From NCBI GenBank assembly GCA_029844215.1, contig CM056736.1, positions 53,319,562 through 53,383,561 on the forward strand: DNA of 64,000 nucleotides. The letters are read 5' to 3'. The stretch is from Przewalskia tangutica. Taxonomy: Eukaryota; Streptophyta; Magnoliopsida; Solanales; Solanaceae. Position 1 is the first letter of the stretch. Each line of letters opens with the position of its first letter. The position numbers and the translations under genes were made by a program. Below, in pieces: positions 22,430 to 33,202 of this stretch. The notes below the pieces were generated by a model that did not search any database, was not told the origin of the DNA, and saw only the letters and a program-made list of their open reading frames with translations.

Positions 22430-23586
22430 TGTTATGCCCCGTAAGATTGATAGAATTGTTTTCCGACGGAAATTATTCCGAACCTTGTGAAGGAAATTTT
22501 ACGTTTTCAATATTTTTGCGATTATGGAATTTTTCTGAGAGATAAAATGTTTTGGACCAATAGGAGGGCGACAAGTGTCACCCCTAGATTGGGACATGTT
22601 GGACGAAATTTAGTGGGTTAGTGGGCAAGACAAGTGGCCAAAAGTCTTGCATGGTTTTGTGCATGGCTTTGGACGGTTTTGGGGCAAGTTGTGGGCAAGT
22701 CAAATGGTCAAGGTCTTGCATGGCTTTTGTAGGACAAGTGTGGAGAGGAACCTACACAAACACATCTCTACCATACACATGTTTCAATCCTAACCCTTGG
22801 TTGTACTATATAAACCCCTTTAGTTGATGAAAATCTTCCACACTTTGTATATTTCAAGACTTGAAAACATTTCCCTCTCCCTCCTTCACATTGCTCTCGT
22901 CAAACAGCCCCCTTCTCTAACCAAATGTTGTCCAAAAAAATTCTTAAACTTATAAGTGTTCTTCCTTAATGTGTTAGGAAGATTATTAACCAAGAGTTAG
23001 ACAAGATTTCACACCCCTAGCCTCAAAAACCCCCCCTTGGCCGAAAGTGGGCAGATTTTCGGGACTGTTTTGGACAGATTTTTAGTCAAGTTTGGAAGGG
23101 AATATATCCTAGAATATTAGGAGTTTTTGGGTGTTTCAAAATCCTAAAGTGAAGTTCGTCGAGTCTAGTTTCCAACGCAACAAACCACTCGTCGATAGGA
23201 CACTAGAGTAGAGAGTTATCGACGTTACAAGTTAAGCTGACGAAGCAGTGGCTAAAAATCTGGACAGTCACGTTTTTTGGACTATCTTGAGGTAATGAAC
23301 CTTAACCTCTTTGTGAAGTTGATTATTATGTATATATGGATATTATACATATATTGGAAGTATATTTTGGACTATAAGATATAAAGAAAGATTTGGATCT
23401 TGTTAAGATGTTAAAAGGAGAATTGGCATATTATCCATTAAAATGGTAAAAATGTATCCATTACTTACTAAGAGGTTAACAACAAAGGAACTATAACTTA
23501 TAATAAGATTGGAATATAAGTTGAAGGACTAATGAAGTAATTGGATAAGTAATTGTAAAAGTTGGCCAAGGACCCCAACTTAAGGA

Positions 23587-23634
23587 CCGTATCTACTTTG
23601 GACCATATCTACTTTGGACTATATTTACTTTGGA
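23587..23634 (+). repeat. 16-bp tandem repeat in LTR D
   Basis: Three copies of a unit built on ATCTACTTTGGACC, directly before the 66-bp array. Confidence 0.85.
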
Positions 23635-23905
23635 CCTTCTTTACTTATTGTTATTATGAAGGAGAGATTGTTAATCGCGTTCCGTTTGGGCGTGTTATCC
23701 CCTTCTTTACTTATTGTTATTATGAAGGAGAGATTGTTAATCGCGTTCCGTTTGGGCGTGTTATCCCTTCTACTTATTGTTATTATGAAGGAGAGATTGT
23801 TAATCGCGTTCCGTTTGGGCGTGTTATCCCCTTCTTTACTTATTGTTATTATGAAGGAGAGATTGTTAATCGCGTTCCGTTTGGGCGTGTTATCCCCTTC
23901 TTTAA
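23635..23905 (+). repeat. 66-bp tandem array in LTR D
   Basis: Four units of about 66 bp, each with TTATTGTTATTATGAAGGAG, ATCGCGTTCCGTTTGGGCG and TGTTATCCCC. The third copy is a few bases shorter at its start. The units are otherwise nearly identical, suggesting recent expansion. The array keeps one reading frame open because two whole-codon units follow each other; I do not regard it as coding. Confidence 0.95.
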
Positions 23906-24519
23906 ATTTTGGTATTATTGCACCTTAATTAGTATGTTAATTACGGTTATCGGGCCTTGGAAAAGGTGGAAAAATTGAGTAGAAACGGGGGAGGTGCTGC
24001 CGAATTTTCCGTAGAATAGGGAACCTTGTACTTAGGAATATTCTACGAAGAGATCTAGAAGTTAATAGACGTTTCATGGCCATTATAGGTTGAAGTACTA
24101 CGAGTAGCGTATTCTACTTGAAGGGTGGAAAAGGGCTAGCAAAGTTATAGTACTTCGGAGCGTTTTGCTAATTGTCGGTAATCGTCGCGAGGTATGTGAA
24201 CCTCTTCCTATCATTTCTAGCATGATTATTTTAAACTATGTAGTACGGTAGACGTACGTGTGCTAAACGAATTTGGTTGGTTTAAAACATAAAGTGTTAT
24301 AATGGCTTTATGGGAAGTTAATTATAACAACTTTATGTAGGTAAAAGAATGGTTTATTGATTTTTAAAAAAAGGATAAGAGACTTGACTTATATTTGACT
24401 TTATTTGATATGTGAAAAACTTGAATTGTGTGGAAAGTTGTGACACCTCATTCGTGAGGAATGAGTACTTGGTTTTGAATAATAATGTTATATTGATTTC
24501 GGAAATGAGAATAAGTATC

Positions 24520-24660
24520 GAACAAACCACTGCAGCGTTAATAAAGGAAAATATATTGACAAATAATTAATATTATTAAAACAAGTAGAAACCTCCATCT
24601 GCATAGAAGCTAAGATAAGACAAAATTGTATTACATTTCCTAGATCATGGTTGCTTTAAT
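24520..24660 (+). other. LTR block conserved in A, C, D and H
   Basis: It contains ACCACTGCAGCGTTAATAAA, ACCTCCATCTGCATAGAAGC and CCTAGATCATGG. The reverse complement is nearly unchanged at about 5280-5400, 11800-11935, 17545-17680, 49920-50055 and 55320-55455, while neighbouring LTR sequence has drifted more. No known function is recognised. Confidence 0.7.
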
Positions 24661-25055
24661 AAGGTCATTAATAACAAGTATTGATTTTTCTTAAATTCCA
24701 AAATAAGGAACTTGTTTTCTAAAAGAAAAGAGACTTGAGAAATTGAAGTGTTTTTTTTAAAGAGAAGGCATGCTGTTGTCTTAAGTTGGTTTAAAAAGAA
24801 GGTATGGAAATTGTTCTGGGTTACTTAAAAAGATAGTTACTCTATCTTGATACTACGAGTATCGTGTGACCTTTTGTGAAAGAAATGGATCTTTTTAAAG
24901 AGTTAAAGTATGTAGTACCTTGGGGTTAAAACCCGGATTTGTTGACATGAAATGCAAGTACCTTGTGTGAGTAACTTGCCTATGTTTTGTGATAGCCTTG
25001 TCATACTTTCGTGTTGGCTTGATGAAGTAAACATGTTGTGATACTACGTGTGTTA

Positions 25056-25197
25056 GTACCTTGTGATGTTTGTGTAAAGAGGTTATTCTTGTTATGCTTA
25101 TGTTGTTTAACGATAAGCCGTGGTGTACGATTCTTGTGATGTTTGTGTAAGGAGGTTATTCTTGTTGTGCTTATGTTGTTTAACGATAAGCCGTTGT
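25056..25197 (+). repeat. Approximately 70-bp duplication in LTR D
   Basis: Two near-identical copies built on CTTGTGATGTTTGTGTAA, GGTTATTCTTGTT and TTTAACGATAAGCCGT. F has a shorter duplication of the ATAAGCCGG word at the equivalent place (about 37895-37945). Confidence 0.85.
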
Positions 25198-25239
25198 GTT
25201 AGTATTATACCACTCACCTCTTGACCTGATACCGGGGGT

Positions 25240-25460
25240 TAAGCTGCCCCGTCACGAGAATACCTCATGCGGGTCCATGGGACCTATGCGGAGCTGCGGG
25301 AGTTCCAGGATTGTGTGCGAGGAATACCTCATGCGGTATATGTGGCCATGCGGACTACGGGAGTCCAGGACGATGCCGAGGATTAGCTACCCTCGATGCG
25401 AGGAATACCTCATGCGGGCCTAGGTGGCCTATGCGGACTGCGGGAGTCCAGGATTAGGCA
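25240..25460 (+). repeat. U3 tandem array, GAATACCTCATGCGG type (LTR D)
   Basis: Three to four imperfect units of 50-70 bp centre on GAGGAATACCTCATGCGG and CGGGAGTCCAGGA. The same words appear in F (38025-38215; 45205-45390) and, inverted, in A (about 4490-4720) and H (about 49110-49350; 54520-54760). Confidence 0.85.
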
Positions 25461-25785
25461 CGCATAATGATACTATGGGCGATTGGCCTTGCTTCGATCA
25501 TTCGCGGCCTAGAAAAGACCAGTTACATTATATCTATTATTGCTCTTGTTTGTGATGTGGCACTATGTGCGGTTAACTTGGTTGTTTCGTACATATTTGT
25601 GAATCGGTTTTAAAATGTTATGGTTATAATTGAGTGATGACCTTGAGGGCGTGAGTCCCTGACTTGACGCGATTGTTTATAAATTGTGAAATGGTATCTT
25701 TTTAGAGACAATGTTGATGTTCATTACTCTTGTTGATTTGCTGGGCTTTGTGAAACGCATTTTGATTGTCATATATGTCTCCTGT

Positions 25786-25795
25786 TTTATATAGA
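25786..25795 (+). promoter_or_regulatory. LTR promoter TATA-like box (D)
   Basis: TTTATATAGA, about 330 bp downstream of the tandem array and about 470 bp before the LTR end. The same word recurs at the equivalent place in the A, C and H LTRs. Confidence 0.55.
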
Positions 25796-26272
25796 CTATT
25801 ATGATTTCATTTCTGATATTTTGATTTCACATACTTGGTACTGTTGTCTTGACCTCGCCCGGGCTGCGTTCAATCAGTAGAGAAGTCGATCGTTGATCCT
25901 CGCTCGTAGGGTCACAGTCCAGCGTTTTGGGAAGCTCCGTTTCTCCGGAGGCCTATCTTTTGGTATGATTCCCTGAGATTGTAGGTACTTGTACATTCAG
26001 GGGTATGGCGGGGCCCTGTCCCGTCATAGTTGTTATAGAAATTCTTAGAGGTCTGTAGTACTGTTGTGGGCAGGGTTTGTAAAGGATGTAACTGTTCAAG
26101 TTTTGGTTTATATATACATGCCGAAAGGCGACGCTTTCTTGGTTAGACTGTTCTTACTTGTTATTGTTTCATGTCTTGGTTTTTATATTCCGCTAGTTAC
26201 TCTGATGTATATCTACTTGGGTGCTCGGGTAAGGCACCAGTCACGGGCCCGGGAACGGGTCGTGACATTAAC

Positions 26273-27240
26273 TGTCTTCTGAATTAGCCTAGTCAAAGGC
26301 GTTGAGATCGAGGCAAAATTCTCCATAAACCTCCTGAAATACCCTGCTAGCCCCAGAAAATTGCGTACCTCAGTAGGGGTCGTAGGTTTGGGCCAAGTCT
26401 TAACCGCCTCAATCTTCTGTGTATCCACCCGAATACCATCAGCTTCGATAATATGCCCCAAGAATGCCACTGAAGTGAACCAGAACTCACACTTAGAAAA
26501 CTTGGCATACAACCGCTGGTGCTGGAGCACCTAAGTACTATCCTCAAATGGTTTGCATGCTCCTCTTTTGAATGTGAATACACCAGGATATTATCAATGA
26601 ATACAATGACAAACATATCCAAGAATGGCTTGAACACTCGGTTAATCAAATCCATAAACACTGCTGGAGCATTGGTCAATCCAAAAGACATCACCCTAAA
26701 CTCATAATATCCGTATCGGGTCCTGATTGTTGTATTTGGAACATCTGCCTCCCTAACCCGCACCTGATGATACCCTGACCGTAAGTCTATCTTCGAGAAA
26801 CACTTAGCACCCTACACCTGGTCAAACAAATCATCAATCCTGGGGAGGGGGTACCTATTCTTTATTGTTACCCTATTCAGCTGCCTATAATCAATATACA
26901 TCCGCAACGAATCATCTTTCTTCCTCACAAATAATACCAGTTCTCTCCAAGGAGATGTACTAGGCCTAATGAAGTCTTTTCCAACAAGTCTCTCAGCTGT
27001 TCCTTCAACTCCTTCAACTCTGTAGGTGTCATTCTATAAGGAGGAATAAATATGGGTTGGGTACCTGACAATACATCTATACTGAAATTTATCTCCCGCT
27101 CTGGAGGAAGACCTGAAAGATCATCTGGGAATACATCCGGAAACTTACTAACAACCGAGACTGACTGAAGAGCCGGTACCCCTGCTTCCGTATCATGCAC
27201 CCGAAACAAATGATAAATACAACCCTTTCTAACCATCTTC
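26273..27240 (-). pseudogene. Element B reverse transcriptase
   Basis: In sense order it has FPDVFPDDLSGLPPERE and IPPYRMTP (RT entry), then a frameshift near 26925, then the palm with YEFRVMSFGLTNAPAVFMDL. The catalytic box reads FIDN instead of FIDD, so one of the two metal-binding aspartates is lost (about 26590-26600). The thumb/connection region follows with FLGHI and FLGLAGYFRRF, ending where LTR D is inserted. It copied element RNA into DNA; this copy is dead on two counts. Confidence 0.9.
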
Positions 27241-27269
27241 CTTGACTTGAGGTATGAAATAAACTTACC

Positions 27270-27640
27270 CCTCGGCGATGCTGTATTCCCCTTTCATTCT
27301 ATTACTGGCTAGTCTGGAAACTGAAATCGAACCAACTTCTCTCTACAATCAATGTTGGCAAAACAAGAAGCCAACCAGTCTATACCCATAAAAACATCAA
27401 AGTCGATCATATCCAACTATATCAAATATGCTAGGGTATGACGGCTATATGTCACCACCGAACAATTTTTATACACACGCTTAGCTATAACCGAATCTCC
27501 TACCGGTGTAGCTACCTCGAATGGTTCTATCGACTCAGGTTCTATCCCTATTCAACTAGCAACAAAAGGGGATATGTAGGACAAGGTGGAACCTGGATCT
27601 ATTAAAGCATATACATCACAGAAAAAGACCGATAGTATAC
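27270..27640 (-). pseudogene. Element B protease
   Basis: The active site region reads ALIDPGSTLSYISP (about 27555-27600), the D-P-G-S/T form of the aspartic protease in this gypsy lineage. It is fused downstream of the gag zinc knuckle. A stop follows at about 27550. The remainder to about 27330, with DFDVFMGIDWLASCF, continues after the stop. It processed the gag-pol polyprotein. Confidence 0.82.
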
Positions 27641-27849
27641 CTGTATTAACATATCGTGACGCCTCTTGATCACGTCTACTGGCCAAAGCATATATGCGGT
27701 TCGAAGGACCGCCAGAACTAGAGACTCCACCATGACCTCTACCACGGCATGCTGGCGTCTGAATACCTTGCCCGGTGGGGCACATACCTATAGATGATGA
27801 CAAACTAGCAACCGACCCCGTAGGCCGAGCCATACCACCCGAATCACCC

Positions 27850-29035
27850 CTGTAGGGACACTCTCTCATCATGTGGCCATGATGGCCACAAGCAAAACAA
27901 GCACCAGTAGACAAACGACATTCCCCAAGATGGGACCTACCACATTGAGAACAACGAGGTAAATATGGCCTCGACTGACTAGAACCCCTGTTCCTCTGAG
28001 AACCCGAAGCCCTGAAGCTCTGACCGGCTCCTGAATACCCTGGACGGTCGAACTTTCTACCTGTAGACTGTAGGGGAGCACTCTATGCTGGTTGGGATGT
28101 ATACCCAACCTGCTGCTGAGGTTGCCTGCCTCGAGACTCACCAGAATAAGCTGCCGACCTAGCCCTCTTATGCTGGTCCCTGGCTGTCGCTCTCTATGTC
28201 GGTCCTCAACCCCCTGTGCATATGCCTGTATACGAGCAATATCCATACCCGGCTAAACAACCACCACTATACAACCATTGATCAAATAGTGGTCCAGCCC
28301 CATCACATAGCGATGCACCCTGCCTGCCATATCTGCTACAATAGTGGGTGCGTATCTGGCCAATGAATCAAACTCAAGACTGTACTCTCTAATGCTTCTA
28401 CCGCCCTGCCTCAAGTTTAGAAACCTATCAACTCTGTCCCTCCTCATCTCTGGAGGTAAGAAGTGGTCAAGGAAGGCCTCCGCGAACTCATCTCATACGG
28501 CTGGAGGAGCACCCTCGCCCCTAGATAGCTTCCACGATTCATACCAGTTAATAGCCACATCATGTAACCGATATGAAGACAACACGACCGACTCAGTATC
28601 TGAAGCCTTTATTACCCTTAACGTACGCTGTATCTGTCGGATGAACTCCTGCGGATAATCCTCAGGCTTTGAACTGAAAAACTCTAGTGGACTACAACTC
28701 AAGAAATCACGGACCCTCAAACTTTCAGATCTGGGGTCAACTCCTGGTCCCTATCTATGAATCTGCCCTGCCACAAATCTAGTCAGCAACTGTACCTCAT
28801 CTCTCATGGCTCTGTCCTCGCCTTTGAGGAGGCTGGAGGCTCAGTCTTTGGGGTCTCGAAGCGGTGATCTGCCCGCAACCGGAGCCTCTGGAGGTGGCGA
28901 TGTAGCAGAACTCGCCGACTGGGGTACGATCTCAGGCGTAGACTGAGCACGAGCCCAAGTAACTCTCAGGATCTGACTAGTATCTGCCGCTACTGATTTG
29001 CCCTTTTGGGCCGCTGTCGCTTTCTTTGGAGGCAT
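27850..29035 (-). pseudogene. Element B gag
   Basis: It starts MPPKKATAAQKG at 29035 and breaks frame near 28840. It then continues with RVRDFLSCSP, DPQ-type capsid words, a TGG-to-TGA stop at about 28493, FLNLRQGGRSIREY and YAQGVEDRHRERQ, another stop near 28253, and finally the zinc knuckle CFACGHHGHMMREC (27900-27855), a good CX2CX4HX4C nucleocapsid motif. Capsid-nucleocapsid protein of the particle. At least two stops are C-to-T/G-to-A changes, as expected from decay of methylated cytosines. Confidence 0.9.
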
Positions 29036-29225
29036 ATCTGTAAACGTAATAAGTCGTCAGAGAGGGATTATCCTAATAACATAACTCTATTGCACAATCT
29101 AAGAGATGAAAGAATAAAAACCAATCCTAAATGTCCGGCAGCCTCCTGTGTATTAGTATGGTGCACAACATACCCATGCACAAGACTCTACTAGACACAG
29201 TCTGTAGACATTTTGAGGACTAACT

Positions 29226-29237
29226 GCTCTGATACCA
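29226..29237 (-). other. Element B primer binding site
   Basis: The minus strand reads TGGTATCAGAGC, complementary to the 3' end of plant initiator Met tRNA, four bases from the end of the 5' LTR. Confidence 0.93.
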
Positions 29238-29241
29238 CTTT

Positions 29242-32077
29242 TGTCATGACCCGACCCGACGGGCCGCGACTAAGCGCCCTAATGACGCCACTATACTAAC
29301 CTGTCATGTAATCAGACTGACACTAAGGACAATATGAAATTCGGCAGCATAACGCCGCAAACATAACACATGTCCGGTTAGGCAAGCTGGCAAGACTGCC
29401 TTTACACACAACCAACCTTGTCTCCTGAGGAGTCACATCTAAGAAAATATAACAAAGGACGCAAGCCGACAAGGCTGCCACTATATACGGGAACATCCCA
29501 AAATGAAATACAATAGTACGGCTGAACAAAACATATCTATAATCCTCATATGACTAAACCACATATATACAACCCACAATTGTCTACAGACCTCTAAGGA
29601 TACGATAATGAAATATGATGGGACAGGGCCCCGTCGTGCCCCTAAATATACATGAGTAAGAAATAAGGTTCTGTACCAAAACGACTAAGCTCCGAAACAA
29701 TGGAGCTTTCCAACCAGCTGAGTAGAAGTCCTAGGCCTGAGGATCACCAAACTGAGAACCTGTACCTGCGGGCATGAACGCAGCCCCCCGAGGAAAGGGG
29801 GGTCAGTACGAAATAATGTACTGAGTATGTAAAACATGAAGTACTGTAAATAAGATCATAACTGGCCAAGAGGTAACAAGAGACAAGTATAATAATCAAA
29901 TACCAAATCCAACTGTGCCATATAAAAGTGAGAGTCAATTGTGCCTTATAAAAATGAGAGTCATATCAAAATCATGTATGCCTGTCCATAGAATCATCAT
30001 GTCTATATATATATATATATATATACTATCATGGGTACTTGTACCCGCATCATGGATGCCTGTCCATGGAATCATCCTATACTGTCATGGGTATCTGTAC
30101 CCGCATCATGGATACATGTCCATGGAATCATCATATATATAAACATTGTCGGCCCTCTAGTGAAGGACTCGGTGAACAAATGCAAGGATCTGCGCACGAA
30201 CATTGTCGACCTGGGACTCGGTGAAGTGGAATAGTAACACTTTGCACAAACAGATATCATGAGAAACCATATGCAATTTAAATCATCATTTGACTCTCAA
30301 TAAAATTATTAAAATGAATTTTTACTGTAAGCATCAAAGACACTCTTATAACAAATATCTTTAAGAGTTAGACTGTGTAGAAATCATGTACGTCCGTCGT
30401 ACATTCATTTTATATAAATCATGCCAAAGAAAGAAAGGACGGTTTCACATACCTTATTGACGACTAACCAACTCAATAATTTAAATACGCCTTGACTAGC
30501 ACTTCAACCTATAATGATAGTAACATGTCCATTAACCTTATGATTACTAGCATATGTTATAATCAAATGATAACTTGCTTTATTTTCTATAAAAATTTAG
30601 GCAGCACTTCCCCTATTTATACACGCATCCATAATCCACAAACAAAGCCAACAACACCAATAACCAAGCACGAATCAAGGGTATACTAAAATAGTTTCAT
30701 ATACTCGACATATACCACCATTATACATTTTTTCTCCTTTCATTCATGGATTATAACCAAAATAGCAACCAAGGTGACTAATACACCTATTTATCATGTT
30801 AATCCAATCCCTTAATCATGTTAAAACAGTCCATTAAAATATCCCACACTTCAACAACAACGAGAGTAAAATGTGAAGTTTTTCTACACCTATCTATACC
30901 TTAATTTCGTTAAGACACATATGAGTAATTACCACAACATATTTACATGTTCATAACTTATATTTCCAGCATTATAACTTAACAAAGCAGCCCCTAACTT
31001 GACACAACAATACCCACCAATTTGGTGAAAGTTTCGGTCAACAACCATGATACCAAAGCTCTTCTCATAGTTCCTTAAAATCCAATTGAAGTCTTAAAAT
31101 CCAATTCATATTTCAACAATTCCATAAGAACAACTACAACTTTAAATATCAAGATTTTCTTTCAATTTTCAACATGCAATTAGTGATAAGAATAACAACA
31201 CAACACTCAAATCTAATGTATACTAAAACAGTCCCTAGGCAATCTCAACAAATTAGTCACATGCATTGTCCAAATTCCAAATTTCTCTTAACACAAGTTC
31301 ATATCTTACAACAACATGCAACTCCAATTACATCATAAGAAGAAGAATTTCTTACCTTAATGTTGCTTAAATCAGTCCCAAATGTCACTGTCCAACTGCT
31401 CAAGTTTTTGCACCATTCTCACAATTTCGTCAACTTATAATTACACGCATGTATTCTACAAGTTTAATCCATCATTCCTACATATTTTTCTTTCAAAAAT
31501 TCATCTTCAAAATCTGAAATTTCTTGCTCAATATTCGACCAGCAGTGCACGATTTCTCCCACTGTTTTCTCATTTTTCTTCTTTCTTTTTTTGTGTTTTT
31601 GGTTTGGAAATTTGTAGAGTAACTTTTAATATTGAAATTGAAGTGAATTGAATCCTAAATTTGTTATAGAGTGGGTGTATTTGGCTGATTTAGAGAGAGG
31701 GATGAGAGAAATATAAGAGAGGTGTTCCTATTTTGATATAAGGTTAGGAAAATGATAGGTTTTAATAAGGTTAATTTAAAATCTGAAAATTAATTACAAT
31801 TTGGTCCAAATCTCTTATTTGTCTACTAAAATTAACCCCTCTACTAAAATAAATCTCCCTTTTCTTAAATTTTGAAAATCCCGTAAGACCTCGTATCCTC
31901 GTTGTCGTAGCTTATATAATACGTTACTAATTCATAACGGGAATATATATAACTATCATTTCCAATTCTCATTGTCACGCTCGAAGTAACAAAATTTTTT
32001 CCGGAACCACATCCTTAAGTATATTAATTTCCTTAATTACGTCGTCCATTAGTGTCGCAAAATAACGAGGTGTAACA
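29242..32077 (-). mobile_element. Element B, 5' LTR
   Basis: A 2.84 kb LTR with TGTCATGACC...GTGTAACA ends. It is intact and defines the junctions broken in the 3' LTR by A, the LINE and C. It includes (TA)n at 30004-30025. It is followed by ACATC (32078-32082), the expected right target duplication, and by integrase/chromodomain sequence of element E, showing that B is inserted in E. Confidence 0.93.
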
Positions 32078-32179
32078 ACATCCTTCGTCCGTAATATACT
32101 GACCTGGCGATCAAGTATGGCTATGGGACTCTCCTCATACGATAACTCCTCTGTTACCTGGACATAATATATTGGGAAT
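32078..32179 (-). pseudogene. Element E polyprotein, chromodomain fragment
   Basis: About 100 bp parallel to 20514-20615 of element B (from CATCCTTCGTCCGTAAT to the ATATTGGGAA region), trapped between B on the left and F on the right. With F removed it joins directly to 46001. The last five bases, GGAAT, are the duplicated target of F. Confidence 0.85.
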
Positions 32180-33202
32180 TGTTACACCCCGTAATTCCAA
32201 GAGGATGAGATGAGAAAATACGAAAGGAAATAAGATTCAAAGTTGGAAAAAGAAAAAAAAAGTTGGCAGAATATTTTTGGACAGTTTTTCAGTAAATTTG
32301 GGAGCAGTATATTTCCTAGTATAATTGAAGTTTTTAGGTGTTTCAAAAGCCTAATATGAAGTTCATTGAGTCTAGTTTCCAACGCAACAAACCGCTCGTC
32401 GATAGGACATCAGAGTAGAAAGTTATGGACATTACATGATCGGCTGACAGAACAGACAGGGTCAGGCGCCGCGGCGCCGGGGCGCCGAAAAGCCTGAAAT
32501 TGTCTGAAATTGCAGCGCTGCGGCGCCGAGGCGGGATTTTTTGCGGAAATAGGGTAAAAATAGAAGATATTTGTTGTAGAGGACCCCTGGGTGAGTGACA
32601 AGTGTCCCCCCAACTTGTGGAACAAGATAAAGGCTATATTTGACCAAGTCTTGCTAGATTAAAATCATTTTGCAAGACTTCACCCAAATCTTCTCTTCTC
32701 TTCTCTATCAAATGGTTGAAACCCTAAGCCTAAAAGGGATTTTTTTAGAAAGGCAACAAGAAGGAAATACGTTGGCAAGCTTGTAGGGGGTTCGTAGAGA
32801 TGATATTTGCGGGAAGAAGAATTTCGGAAAGAAGGCTAAAGTGGGCAAGATTGTTGGACTATTTTGGGCTTATCAAGGTAACCACTTTGTCCTCTTAAGT
32901 GATTGAAGATTTCTTATTATTGTAGTTATACATTTTAACTAGCATGAAGTATATGTATTGAAGATTGATAAGTGATATGGATTGAAGTAGCCTAAATCCG
33001 AAAATGACATGTTGAGTAGTTTGAAATTGAATTACAATTTGGTCGTTAACTAGTATCGTCGCATGTTATCTATTTGAAGATTTTAGTTGCTATAATCGAT
33101 TGCGGCTTTATAACATGTTGTACTAAACAACTTGGATTGAAAAGGAATTGGAAAAGACTTTGTGGTGATGTACCTCAAATTTGCCGAATGTGACATAGTA
33201 TG
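32180..33202 (+). mobile_element. Element F, 5' LTR, first part
   Basis: It starts TGTTACACCCCG after GGAAT and is parallel to 43047-44056. It contains a GGCGCC-rich palindromic cluster (32464-32486) and stops at GTATG (33198-33202), where solo LTR G is inserted. Confidence 0.93.

Larger units (their letters stand above)
22430..26267 (+). mobile_element. Solo LTR D
   Basis: A 3.84 kb LTR with TGTTATGCCCC...GGTCGTGACA ends, flanked by TTAAC and without any internal region, inserted in the pol gene of B. It is in inverted orientation relative to the LTRs of A, C and H and shares with them the 24520-24660 block, the GAATACCTCATGCGG array and the TATA-like box. A solo LTR implies that a whole element once stood here and was removed by LTR-LTR recombination. 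Confidence 0.95.

Noticed and set aside
23562..23978. Open frame of 138 codons with repeated FTYCYYEGEIVNRVPFGRV units
   Set aside because: It is generated by the 66-bp tandem array in solo LTR D. Two frames are open over the same array, and nothing outside the array looks coding.
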